Source of the DNA: Clostridium hydrogeniformans DSM 21757
GTDB lineage: Bacteria > Bacillota > Clostridia > Clostridiales > Clostridiaceae
Assembly (NCBI RefSeq): GCF_000686705.1
Contig: NZ_JMLJ01000016.1
Span: 1 to 64,000, forward strand
DNA length: 64,000 bases
Direction of reading: 5' to 3'
Shown: one piece after another, positions 35,281-49,200 of the stretch
How the letters are laid out: each line of letters opens with the position of its first letter
Numbering within the stretch: position 1 is the stretch's first letter
The notes under the pieces: generated by a model
Database searches by the model: none
The model's input: only the letters and a program-made list of their open reading frames with translations
What the model was told of the DNA's origin: nothing
Made by a program: the position numbers and the translations under genes

Positions 35281-35946
35281 ATGAATAGTTTGGAGAACGT
35301 AAATGAACTTGTAGAACAAAATGGTTATAGTTTATATATTCCAAAGGATTTAAATCATCACAAAGAAGCAGACTTAATGGTTGTATTAAATGATATAGGA
35401 AATGAAAAATATAAAAATAACATAAAGATGTTCTATAGGGATATATGTGACAATGAGGGGATAATAATATTGTTCCCAAATAAGGTAGTAGAAGATGATT
35501 CTTGTTTAGATGAGAAGATTTTAAAAGAGATTAAAGACTTAATTATTTATATTAAGGAAAATTTTAAAATTAATAAGGTCATAGTAAATGGAGCTTTTAT
35601 AGAAGGATATAGAGCTCTTAAACTTTATGACTATTGCGGTGAGATGGTAGATGGATTATGTATAATATCTACCCATTATTATATTCCTAAGTTATTGGGA
35701 AGAGAAAATGGGATAAATTATAGGGAACCTATGAATATATGTAAGTTTAAGGATACTCCAATGATAGTTTTCCATGGAACTAAGGATGAGATATATTCTT
35801 ATAGTGATATGAGAGGTTTTTTTAAAGATCTAACTAATATAAATTCATCAGTTCAGGTAGTGGTAGAGGATATAGGACATGAAGGTATATCTAGTTTTAG
35901 AATGGATATATTATGTATGTGGCTTAAAAAGTTAAGAAGAAGTTGA
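35281..35946 (+). CDS. Alpha/beta-hydrolase-fold protein lacking the usual nucleophile Ser
   Basis: 221 residues. The order of strands, HGTKDE (acid turn, about 173-178) and DIGHEG (His loop, about 200-205) match dienelactone hydrolase/esterase-type folds. At the nucleophile elbow, where G-x-S-x-G is expected, the sequence is NGAFIEGYRALKL, with no Ser, Cys or Asp in the position. It is probably a non-catalytic member or one with a shifted residue. GGAG precedes the ATG, and a strong terminator follows. Confidence 0.65.
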   Translation: MNSLENVNELVEQNGYSLYIPKDLNHHKEADLMVVLNDIGNEKYKNNIKMFYRDICDNEGIIILFPNKVVEDDSCLDEKILKEIKDLIIYIKENFKINKVIVNGAFIEGYRALKLYDYCGEMVDGLCIISTHYYIPKLLGRENGINYREPMNICKFKDTPMIVFHGTKDEIYSYSDMRGFFKDLTNINSSVQVVVEDIGHEGISSFRMDILCMWLKKLRRS

Positions 35947-36030
35947 TAAAAGTAAAAGATTAAGAACTTATAATCTTTAGAGAGGTAATTATAAGTTAGT
36001 ATAAGGTTTAAACAAGGTTATAAGTATTAA

Positions 36031-36084
36031 AGATGCTGCCATTTCAAATGACTTTAATGATTTGAGATGGCAGCACCTTTTTAA
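36031..36084 (+). terminator. Intrinsic terminator
   Basis: Stem GATGCTGCCATTTCAAAT against ATTTGAGATGGCAGCACC with a T5 tail. Confidence 0.88.
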
Positions 36085-36131
36085 AATTTAAAATACATAT
36101 AACAAAATAATTTTATATAGTATAAGAGATT

Positions 36132-36476
36132 TTATCCTAAAATAATATAAGATAATATAATATTTAAGAAAAAGAAAATAATAGACAAACCTAGAGCTGT
36201 AGAGTCCTTTTTTCTAATATACTTGAAGAATGGTAAAAGAAATAAAAGCCATATATACGATAAGGATAATATTGGGAAATTCATGTGTGAAGAAGAACTT
36301 TTCTTAGAAAAAATCAATAAAAATATAAATAGACCATAGCATATATAGTTCATAAAACTCTTATTAGAAATAAAGTAAAAGTTGAATTTAAAATCATCAT
36401 TTTTAGCTGCTACAAGGGATGAAATTACCATGAAAACTGAAAAAATACAATATAGAACTAATATAATAGTATTCAT
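36132..36476 (-). CDS. Small membrane protein, unknown
   Basis: 114 residues with four membrane segments (N-terminal TIILVLYCIFSVFMVISSLVAA; three more in the remainder). No family recognised. AAGGAG lies upstream of the ATG on the minus strand. It stands alone, divergent from the helicase gene. Confidence 0.65.
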   Translation of the reverse strand: MNTIILVLYCIFSVFMVISSLVAAKNDDFKFNFYFISNKSFMNYICYGLFIFLLIFSKKSSSSHMNFPILSLSYIWLLFLLPFFKYIRKKDSTALGLSIIFFFLNIILSYIILG

Positions 36477-36652
36477 AAAATCACTCCTTATATTATCAGT
36501 ATATTATGTATAATATTAACAGTGAACTGTTTTATTTAAAATTAACTATATTTTTAATGAGTATTGAGGTATATTCATAATAAATATATTTCAAATAGAA
36601 AGATAATAATGATAAACAATATTTAATAAAATTGAGTATGGTGGTGAACCCT

Positions 36653-38935
36653 TTGAATTTAATTAAACTTTCGGTAAGGGAACTTGTAGAATTTGTATTA
36701 AGAAGTGGAAGCATAGATTCTTCATTTAAGGGGACTTCTTCTATGCAAGAAGGGGTAAAGGCACATCAAATAATACAAGGAAAACAAGATGATAACTATG
36801 AAAAAGAAGTTACCCTTAAAGGGGAAATAGAATATAAGGATTTTAAGTTTATTATAGAGGGAAGATGTGATGGAGTAATAAAGGAAGAGAGAATTACCAT
36901 AGATGAAATAAAGTCTACATCTAAGGAATTAATGTTCATAGAAGAAGACTTTAATAAGGTCCACTGGGCCCAAGGAAAAGTTTATGGATATATTTATGCA
37001 ATAAAAAACAATCTCCCAGACATAAATGTTCAACTTACCTATGTGAATACTGAAAACTATGATGAAAAGAAGTTTTTAAAAAGTTTTAAGGTGGAAGAAC
37101 TAGAAGAATTTATAAATGAGCTTCTTGATAAATATCTAGAGTTAGCTTCAGTAAAAGTTAAGCTTAATGAAAGAAGAAATGAATCTATAAGTACCTTAGA
37201 ATTTCCTTTTAAGACATATAGAAAAGGCCAAAGGGAAATGGCAGTAAAGGTATATAAGGCTATAGATGAAGGGAAAAGATTATACATAAAAGCACCTACA
37301 GGAATAGGAAAGACTATATCAACTATATTTCCTTCCTTAAAGGCATTGGCTGAAGGCGGCATAGATAAAATTATGTACTTAACTGCTAAGACTATAACAA
37401 GAACTGTAGCAGAGGAAACTTTTAAAATACTTAGAAACAGTGGTTTAAAGTCAAAGGTACTTACAATAACAGCAAAGGAAAAAATATGTTTTAACGAAGA
37501 AGTAAGTTGTAATAAAGAGAATTGTATATATGCAGATGGTTATTATGACAGGGTAAATGAAGGTATTTTAGATATTATAAGTAATGAAGATGAGATAAAT
37601 AGAACTACAATTGAAACTTATGCTAAAAAGTATAGACTATGCCCTTTTGAATTTTCTTTAGATATATCTAATCTAGTAGATTGTGTAATTTGTGATTATA
37701 ATTATGTTTTTGATCCTAGGGTATCCTTAAAAAGATATGGGGAGGATGAGTATGGTTCTTATGCTGTACTTATAGATGAGGCACATAACCTTATAGATAG
37801 GGCAAGAGGTATGTTCTCTGCAACTATAGATAAATCTAAGATTATGGAAATAAGAAAGATATTAAAATATAAAGATAAAACATTGTACAAACAATTAGGA
37901 GAAATAAATAAAGAGTTTTTAAGTATTAGAAACTCAGATGAGGAGGACTTTTCAACCTTTAAAGGGAAGCCAAAAGAATTAATTACTAAGGTAAATACAT
38001 TTATCACTAAGGCTGAAAATTGGTTATCTAAGAATCAAAAGGAAGAAGGATATAAGGATATACTGGATTTATATTTTAGTTTTACTTCATTTATAAGGAT
38101 ATCTAAGCTTTATGATGAAAGGTATATAACCTATGTAACTAGGGAAAGAAGTCAATGTATAGTTACACTCTTTTGTTTAGATCCATCTAAGCTCTTAAGG
38201 GAAATAAGTAAAAGTCATAAGACCACAGTATTTTTCTCAGGTACATTAAGCCCATTAGAGTATTATAAGGAAGTATTAGGCGGAGAAGAAAAAGATGAGA
38301 TATTAAGCTTAAAATCTCCTTATGTAAGAGAGAACCTAGAGATATTTATATATCCTATTTCAACAAGATATAGACATAGAGAGTTTACCTATAGCAGGAT
38401 TTGTAACAAGATTAATATGCTAATAGAAGCAAGACCAGGAAATTACTTAATATTCTTCCCATCATATTCATATATGAATTTAACCTATGAGGAATTTATA
38501 AAGTCTTATAGTAATATAAATACCATAATACAAAAAGGTGATATGAATGAGGAAGAAAGAGAGAATTTTCTTAGCAATTTTAATGAAGACAGTGAGAAAA
38601 CTTTAGTAGGATTTGGAGTCCTAGGAGGAATATTTTCTGAGGGAATTGATCTTAAGGGGAATAGACTAAATGGGGTAGTAGTTGTGGGTGTGGGTCTTCC
38701 ACAGGTTTGTACAGAAAGGAATATAATAAAAGAGTATTATGACTTAAAAGATAGGGACGGTTATGATTATTCCTATGTATATCCAGGAATGAATAAAGTA
38801 ATGCAGGCTGCAGGTAGAGTTATAAGGACAGAGCAAGATAGAGGGACCTTACTACTTATAGATGATAGGTTTGTAAGTGGTAAATATATTGACCTAATGC
38901 CTTATGAATGGTTGCATTATAAGGTTATTAAATAA
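36653..38935 (+). CDS. DinG/Rad3-type ATP-dependent DNA helicase with N-terminal Cas4-like nuclease domain
   Basis: 760 residues from TTG. The N-terminal 170 residues hold a PD-(D/E)xK-type core (EGRCDGVIKEERITIDEIKST, with D and ExK). The helicase follows with Walker A APTGIGKT at about 214-221, DEAH in LIDEAHNLID near 375, and motif VI QAAGRVIRTEQDRG near the C-terminus. Between Walker A and DEAH several cysteines (KEKICFNE, SCNKENC, RLCPFE) fit an XPD-type iron-sulfur cluster. It would unwind and trim DNA in repair. The TTG start follows GGTGGTG and begins LNLIKLSVREL; the in-frame ATG at 36638 is the alternative. Confidence 0.85.
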   Translation: MNLIKLSVRELVEFVLRSGSIDSSFKGTSSMQEGVKAHQIIQGKQDDNYEKEVTLKGEIEYKDFKFIIEGRCDGVIKEERITIDEIKSTSKELMFIEEDFNKVHWAQGKVYGYIYAIKNNLPDINVQLTYVNTENYDEKKFLKSFKVEELEEFINELLDKYLELASVKVKLNERRNESISTLEFPFKTYRKGQREMAVKVYKAIDEGKRLYIKAPTGIGKTISTIFPSLKALAEGGIDKIMYLTAKTITRTVAEETFKILRNSGLKSKVLTITAKEKICFNEEVSCNKENCIYADGYYDRVNEGILDIISNEDEINRTTIETYAKKYRLCPFEFSLDISNLVDCVICDYNYVFDPRVSLKRYGEDEYGSYAVLIDEAHNLIDRARGMFSATIDKSKIMEIRKILKYKDKTLYKQLGEINKEFLSIRNSDEEDFSTFKGKPKELITKVNTFITKAENWLSKNQKEEGYKDILDLYFSFTSFIRISKLYDERYITYVTRERSQCIVTLFCLDPSKLLREISKSHKTTVFFSGTLSPLEYYKEVLGGEEKDEILSLKSPYVRENLEIFIYPISTRYRHREFTYSRICNKINMLIEARPGNYLIFFPSYSYMNLTYEEFIKSYSNINTIIQKGDMNEEERENFLSNFNEDSEKTLVGFGVLGGIFSEGIDLKGNRLNGVVVVGVGLPQVCTERNIIKEYYDLKDRDGYDYSYVYPGMNKVMQAAGRVIRTEQDRGTLLLIDDRFVSGKYIDLMPYEWLHYKVIK

Positions 38936-39082
38936 CTCATACAAGGTATAATATAACTTATATAATATTCTGATTAATGAGGATTTAACATAAACATAAC
39001 ATCAAAATCTATTCACAAAATGCTAAAAGGGACATATAATAATTCTTGTTATAATTAGTATATGTGATAAGAGGGGATAATC

Positions 39083-39304
39083 ATGGATAAATCACTAAAA
39101 GTATTGGACATAGTCATTGCTTTAGCTATTTTAATTGTTGCTTATGGAGTAGCTTATTTCTATGAGTTAACACAAGGTGGAGGGATATGGTTTAAGATAT
39201 TTCCTTTAATATATCTACCAGGTGTATTATTTAAGGAATTTATAATGAGAAAAATATATAAGGAAAAGTATAAGGAATTATATTTAACACATACAAAGTT
39301 TTAG
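39083..39304 (+). CDS. Small membrane protein, unknown
   Basis: 73 residues with two membrane segments (KVLDIVIALAILIVAYGVAYF and WFKIFPLIYLPGVLF) and a basic tail. No family recognised. GAGGGG precedes the ATG, and a terminator follows 16 bases after the stop, so it is a self-contained unit. Confidence 0.7.
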   Translation: MDKSLKVLDIVIALAILIVAYGVAYFYELTQGGGIWFKIFPLIYLPGVLFKEFIMRKIYKEKYKELYLTHTKF

Positions 39305-39319
39305 ATGAATTAGAAGAGT

Positions 39320-39364
39320 AAAAGGTGTTAAGGGTATTTTAGATATCCTTAACACCTTTTTTGT
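39320..39364 (+). terminator. Intrinsic terminator
   Basis: Stem AAAGGTGTTAAGG against CCTTAACACCTTT with a T6 tail. Confidence 0.9.
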
Positions 39365-39538
39365 TATGGTAATATAGATTTAATTAAGTTAATATTAAAT
39401 TGATTTAATATTATAGAGATTATAAATTACTTTATACAATAGTTAAACCAACTGATTTAAAGGGTGATTTAAAGTTATGTATCAATATTTTCTACTAATA
39501 ACTAAATGAGTAAGTCTTATTATATAATTTAAGTTAAT

Positions 39539-39560
39539 CTTTAAGAATTCCTTAAGAATT
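39539..39560 (+). promoter_or_regulatory. Direct repeat, candidate response-regulator site
   Basis: CTTTAAGAATTCCTTAAGAA contains TTAAGAATT twice, spaced 11 bases, which is the typical spacing for OmpR-family binding. It lies 73 bases upstream of the response-regulator ATG, so autoregulation is plausible. Confidence 0.5.
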
Positions 39561-39632
39561 GTATATAAAGTTTTGTAATAAATAGGTAGTAATATTAACA
39601 TAGAGGAGTATCATAAGAAGGAGGCTTTTTCA

Positions 39633-40337
39633 ATGAATCAATATAATGTTTTAGTTGTAGATGATGAGAAGGAAATAAGGGATGCCATAGATATATATTT
39701 AAGAGGAAGTGAGGATATAAAAGTAATAAAGGCAGGAGATGGACTGGAAGCTCTAGATATATTAGAAACTATGAATATACATCTTATAATCTTAGATATT
39801 ATGATGCCAAAGCTTGATGGTATAAGAACTTGTATGAAAATAAGAGAAAATAGGAATATACCTATAATAATGCTTTCAGCGAAAAGCGAGGATACAGATA
39901 AGATATTGGGGCTTAATATAGGGGCAGATGATTATATCACAAAACCTTTTAATCCTTTAGAACTTATAGCAAGGGTTAAGTCTCAACTAAGAAGATATAT
40001 GGATTTTGGAAACCATGTAGATAAGGACAATAAGGATGAAATAATAATAGATGGACTTTATATAGATAAGAGTTGCCATAGGGTAACTGTAGATGGGGAA
40101 GAGATAAAGTTAACTCCTTTAGAGTACAAAATACTAGCTTTACTTTCAGAAAATCCAGGTAGAGTTTTTTCTTCAGAAGAAATTTATGAGAGGGTTTGGA
40201 ATGAGCCTGCTTATAAACCAGAAAATACAGTGACTGTTCATATAAGAAGAATTAGAGAGAAGATAGAAATAAATCCAAGGGAACCAAGGTATATAAAGGT
40301 GGTGTGGGGTGTTGGCTACAAAATGGAAAGCAAGTGA
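39633..40337 (+). CDS. OmpR-family response regulator
   Basis: 234 residues. The receiver domain (1-120) has acidic D10/D11, phosphoacceptor D55 in LIILDIMMPKLDG, a Ser/Thr in MLSAKS and Lys in YITKPFNP. The winged-helix DNA-binding domain (about 130-232) has KLTPLEYKILALL and TVTVHIRRIREKIE...VWGVGYK. It is closest in style to VanR/CssR-like clostridial regulators. GGAGG precedes the ATG. The kinase gene overlaps its end by 29 bases, so the pair is translationally coupled. Confidence 0.93.
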   Translation: MNQYNVLVVDDEKEIRDAIDIYLRGSEDIKVIKAGDGLEALDILETMNIHLIILDIMMPKLDGIRTCMKIRENRNIPIIMLSAKSEDTDKILGLNIGADDYITKPFNPLELIARVKSQLRRYMDFGNHVDKDNKDEIIIDGLYIDKSCHRVTVDGEEIKLTPLEYKILALLSENPGRVFSSEEIYERVWNEPAYKPENTVTVHIRRIREKIEINPREPRYIKVVWGVGYKMESK

Positions 40338-42234
40338 TTTTTGGAATATAGTAAGAAAAATATATCCCTTTATGGTTATAGTTGGGGTTTTATTAGCTCT
40401 TAGTATATATGGGGATATGACTTCAGGATTAAAATATAATTATAATAGGGTTAAAAATCAGGAAAGATATATTTACGATTTGAAAAATGATATGAATGGA
40501 GAAGGTACAAGTATAAAATCCTTTGATATAGATAAATGGATTCATAGGGATGTAACTGATGTTAATGTGAAAATTTATAAAAGTACCGATTATCTAAATA
40601 ATATACCATCTAATCCCCAAGAAAAATTGGATAGCATAGGTAAGGGAATAGATACTATAAAAACAGTGAAATTTTTAGTTATTCATAAACCTAGTGGGAA
40701 ATTTATAACTAATGATAGTTCTATGTATAGAGATAGAACTATAGTCAAGGAAATGCTTAGTGATTACAGTTATATAGAACGATATATTAGTGGCGTTAGC
40801 TATGAATATGAGATTTTTTATCCAGAGAATTCACCTGCTGTACAAAACTTTAATGAGCACCTAAATTATATAAAAAGCCCTGAGGATTACGTTGAAGTAT
40901 ATTGGGTACCAAATAGTTTAGAGAGAAGTGATTCTTCTTTAAGGGATTTAATTATATATGATGAAAACAGTCGTAATAAGTTTATAGAAGATAAGGTGCG
41001 AGATCTTGAATTTATCAGGGAGGATTTTACTCAGGCTATTATAAAGTTTATAGCTAAACTAATTTGGCTTATAGTAATATTAGTTTTAATGTTAAATATA
41101 GGGGTAGAGGAAGGTAAGAAACTTATTAGAAATAGTTTTTTATATACCCTAGCAATAAAGTTAAAGGATTTATCAATAGTTTTATTAGAAAGTATACTAT
41201 CCTTAAAAGATATATTTGCTTGTAGAAGCCTAGGATTCAAATTTTTATTATTCCTTTTTGCATCTTTTTTATTTTTAATAAGCTTGTTTATTATAGTAAT
41301 TTCTAACATGATAGATAAGGAAATTCTTTTGATTATACCTTTTATATATGTAGCTTATATTCTTCCTAAATTCTTATTTTTTATAAGAAATTTAAGTAGA
41401 ATAATATCTGGAACGGAAAAGATGGTACAGGGAGATTTAGATTATAATTTAAAAGAAAAGGGAGAAAAGAACCTTTCAAATCTTGCTAAGAATATTAATA
41501 CAATAAGAAATGGATTTAAGGTTTCTATAGATGATCAAATAAAAAATGAAAAACTTAAAAGCGAGCTTGTGGCTAATGTATCCCATGATTTAAAGACACC
41601 ATTAACTTCTATAATAAATTATACAGATATACTTATGAGAGAAGGACTCACTGAAGAGGAGAAAGAAGATTATATTAAAATATTAAATAATAAAAGTCTG
41701 AAACTTAAAAGTCTTATAGAAGATTTATTCGAGGTATCAAAGATAAATAGTGGTAAATTAGAGATAACTAAGGAAAAGGTAGATGTAATAGAACTTATAA
41801 ATCAATCTATAGGGGAATATTCTGCATCTACCTTATGTAGTAGTAAAAACTTAGACTTTATATTTAAAACTTTTAAAAATAAAATTGAATTAGAATTAGA
41901 TGGTAAGAAAATTTCTAGAGTATTTGAGAATCTTATAAATAATGCCTTGAAATATTCATTAGAAAACACCAGGGTTTATGTGGAAGTATATGAGGTGCAA
42001 AATGGAATTAAGATAGGTATAAAAAATATATCTAAGTTTCAACTAGATTTTGATGAAGAAGGAATATTTGAAAGATTTACAAGAGGAGATAAGTCTAGGA
42101 ATTCTAATGTAGAAGGAAATGGACTTGGTCTTGCCATAGCTAAAAGCTTGGTAGAGGCTCATAATGGGAAAATGTATATAGAGCTTGATGGAGATTTATT
42201 TAAGGTTTTTATAGAATTTTATGATTATAATTAA
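40309..42234 (+). CDS. Sensor histidine kinase
   Basis: 641 residues. One N-terminal membrane helix (about 20-38), an extracytoplasmic sensing part of about 200 residues, then several membrane segments (about 245-265 and 305-365). The cytoplasmic part has a HAMP-like linker, HisKA with phosphoacceptor H426 in NVSHDLKTPLTS, and HATPase_c with the N box NLINNALKYS near 540 and the G box GNGLGLAIAKSLVEAHNG. It starts at GTG 40309, inside the regulator gene, preceded by AAAGGTGGT. The additional membrane segments between sensor and kinase core are unusual. The signal is unknown. Confidence 0.92.
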   Translation: MLATKWKASDFWNIVRKIYPFMVIVGVLLALSIYGDMTSGLKYNYNRVKNQERYIYDLKNDMNGEGTSIKSFDIDKWIHRDVTDVNVKIYKSTDYLNNIPSNPQEKLDSIGKGIDTIKTVKFLVIHKPSGKFITNDSSMYRDRTIVKEMLSDYSYIERYISGVSYEYEIFYPENSPAVQNFNEHLNYIKSPEDYVEVYWVPNSLERSDSSLRDLIIYDENSRNKFIEDKVRDLEFIREDFTQAIIKFIAKLIWLIVILVLMLNIGVEEGKKLIRNSFLYTLAIKLKDLSIVLLESILSLKDIFACRSLGFKFLLFLFASFLFLISLFIIVISNMIDKEILLIIPFIYVAYILPKFLFFIRNLSRIISGTEKMVQGDLDYNLKEKGEKNLSNLAKNINTIRNGFKVSIDDQIKNEKLKSELVANVSHDLKTPLTSIINYTDILMREGLTEEEKEDYIKILNNKSLKLKSLIEDLFEVSKINSGKLEITKEKVDVIELINQSIGEYSASTLCSSKNLDFIFKTFKNKIELELDGKKISRVFENLINNALKYSLENTRVYVEVYEVQNGIKIGIKNISKFQLDFDEEGIFERFTRGDKSRNSNVEGNGLGLAIAKSLVEAHNGKMYIELDGDLFKVFIEFYDYN

Positions 42235-42288
42235 AAATATTAACTTAAAATAATTTTCAATGAAGCAATATTATAAGGTGTGCATAAT

Positions 42289-42349
42289 ATATAGGTTAAG
42301 GGAAAGAAAATTTTAAAAGTTTTCTTTTTCTTAACCTATATTTTTTTAT
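42289..42349 (+). terminator. Intrinsic terminator
   Basis: Stem ATATAGGTTAAG...GAAAGAAAA against TTTTCTTT...CTTAACCTATAT followed by T8. It separates the two-component operon from the spore-surface-type locus. Confidence 0.88.
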
Positions 42350-42483
42350 AAAACAAATATGAAATTTATATGAAAATATAGCGGTGAATTCCAAAGCTAT
42401 GCAAGGATTTAAGATTATAGACACGGTTTATCAATGAATTTAATAATATATATTAGACTTTTAGAAATCAGGAGGTGTTTTTT

Positions 42484-43719
<1,236 letters not shown>

Positions 43720-43764
43720 AAATAATTGAAACAATACAAAAGAATCATTGTTAATAGGAGGTAA

Positions 43765-47289
<3,525 letters not shown>

Positions 47290-47305
47290 CTTTAAATAAT
47301 TAGTT

Positions 47306-47348
47306 AGGATTCAGATTAGTAGTATTACTACTTTTCTGAATCCTTTTT
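47306..47348 (+). terminator. Intrinsic terminator of the collagen gene pair
   Basis: Stem AGGATTCAGA...AGTAGT against ACTACT...TCTGAATCCT with a T5 tail, 17 bases after the stop. Confidence 0.88.
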
Positions 47349-47556
47349 AATTGATATAACCTATAGTTTAATAATTTTTTAAATAGTTAATATAATGAAA
47401 GTACATTAGAAAGGGAGTGATTAAGGTTAAAATATTGATCATATTACATATAGCTATCTAAAAATTATGAGAGATAGTATTAATGGGTAACAATAGTTAG
47501 CTATATAAATAAAATATATTGTACAAGTTATTATTATGGTGTATGGGAGGATGGTT

Positions 47557-49200
47557 ATGGGGACAAGTATTGTAATACTTACTCACAATAAATTAAACTA
47601 TACAAAGCTTTGTATAGATAGTATTAGACAATATACAAAGGATGAAGATTATGAAATTATAATAGTGGATAATAATTCTACTGATGAAACTAGGGAGTGG
47701 CTTGCAGCCAATGAGGATTTAAGAGTAATTTTAAATAATGAGAATATGGGATTTCCTAAGGGCTGCAATCAAGGGATAGAAATATCAAATAAAGAAAATG
47801 ATATTTTACTCCTAAATAATGATGTTATAGTAACAGAAAATTGGTTAAGCAACCTAAGAAAATGCCTTTATAGTGATGATAAAATAGGAGCTGTAGGACC
47901 AGTAACTAATTCTGCATCTTATGGACAAAGTATACCAGTTAATCACGCATCAATTGGAGAAATTCATAAATTTTCATCAGCCTTTAATAAGAGTAATAAA
48001 GACTTATGGGAAAAAAGAATAAAATTAATAGGATTTTGCTTTCTTATAAAGAGAGAAGTGATAGATAAGGTAGGTTTATTAGATGAAAGATTCTTTCCTG
48101 GAAACTTTGAGGATGATGATTATTCCATGAGAATTGTTAAGGAAGGATATAATCTAGTGTTATGTAGAGATACCTTTATACATCATTATGGTGGAGTTTC
48201 TTTTAATAGAGATAGCAAGTTTTATGAGATAATAAATAAAAATAACTTAGAATTTATTAATAAGTGGAAATTTTCTTTTATAGATTTAGTTATTCATGAG
48301 GAATATCTAAAATTTATAGCTCCTAATACAACTTGCTCTATTTTAGAGATTGGATGTGGATGTGGGGCTACAGGGGTTAGAATAAAAAATGAGATGAATC
48401 AATGTAAATATTATGGAGTTGAGTTAAATAAGTGGGCAGAAGAAATAGCTAGTAAATCTATAGACATTATAAATCATGAAGAATTTAAGGACAAGAACAT
48501 GGAATTTGATTATATATTTATAACATCTCTAGAAAGGATAAAGACTCAAGAAAATCTTATACAAAACTTAAAGTATGTTTTAAAGAATAATACTAAAGTA
48601 ATAGTTAATATAGATTTTAATAATGATGATAAGGATCTTATAAATGGATTAAATTATATAAAAGAACTTATGGTATCTCATAATTTTCATATGGTTTATG
48701 ATGAAAAGGAGTTCTTAGGGGAGATTATAGTAAATAGAATAGCTGTATTTTATGATTTAAATAGGTATAGTAAGATAGAAAATATAATTTATAAAGAAGA
48801 AAATATTGATATAAATAGAGAAATTATATTTAAATTAAGAAGAGTAGAGTTTGATATAGATAAAGAAGAATCTTCAGAAGTAATACTTGAGTATATTAGC
48901 AAGGGACATGTATCACTAGATGTATTGATGGATTTATTAAGTAAAAATATTATAAACACAACTAAGGTATTAAACTCAATATATGAATCTAGTAAATCTA
49001 CTAAAAATTACTTGCTAGGATTAATACTACTAGGTAAGTCTTATGATATAGATAAAAATAATGTGGACACAAATATTCTTATATCTAAAATGCTTTCTGA
49101 AGAAGGATATAAATCTTTAGCATTAAGACATATTTATGACTATAAGGATAAAAATGAAGAGGTGCTAAAGACTATTAGCATTATAGAGAGGGATATGTAA
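47557..49200 (+). CDS. Glycosyltransferase family 2 fused to a SAM methyltransferase domain
   Basis: 547 residues. Residues 1-240 are a GT2 (rhamnosyltransferase-like GT-A) domain: SIVILTHNKLNYTKLCIDSI, VDNNSTDETREWL, NMGFPKGCNQGI, LLLNNDVIV (DxD-like) and FEDDDYSMRI. From about 260 a class I methyltransferase begins with LEIGCGCGATGVRI. The last 170 residues are helical and unassigned. It may add and methylate sugars on the collagen proteins encoded upstream, as in exosporium glycan synthesis. ATG 47557 is chosen because GGGAGG lies 8 bases ahead. It overlaps the next gene by one base. Confidence 0.88.
   Translation: MGTSIVILTHNKLNYTKLCIDSIRQYTKDEDYEIIIVDNNSTDETREWLAANEDLRVILNNENMGFPKGCNQGIEISNKENDILLLNNDVIVTENWLSNLRKCLYSDDKIGAVGPVTNSASYGQSIPVNHASIGEIHKFSSAFNKSNKDLWEKRIKLIGFCFLIKREVIDKVGLLDERFFPGNFEDDDYSMRIVKEGYNLVLCRDTFIHHYGGVSFNRDSKFYEIINKNNLEFINKWKFSFIDLVIHEEYLKFIAPNTTCSILEIGCGCGATGVRIKNEMNQCKYYGVELNKWAEEIASKSIDIINHEEFKDKNMEFDYIFITSLERIKTQENLIQNLKYVLKNNTKVIVNIDFNNDDKDLINGLNYIKELMVSHNFHMVYDEKEFLGEIIVNRIAVFYDLNRYSKIENIIYKEENIDINREIIFKLRRVEFDIDKEESSEVILEYISKGHVSLDVLMDLLSKNIINTTKVLNSIYESSKSTKNYLLGLILLGKSYDIDKNNVDTNILISKMLSEEGYKSLALRHIYDYKDKNEEVLKTISIIERDM

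Larger units (their letters stand above)
39305..39632. other. Intergenic region with terminator and response-regulator-type direct repeat
   Basis: Contains the terminator of the small membrane gene (39320-39364) and a direct repeat ahead of the two-component genes (39539-39560). No gene. Confidence 0.7.

Noticed and set aside
38753-38765. GGGACGGTTA inside the helicase gene, resembling the REP-like repeat
   Set aside because: Only 10 of 12 core bases match, and it encodes a plausible part of the helicase (RDGYDYS). Not counted as a copy.
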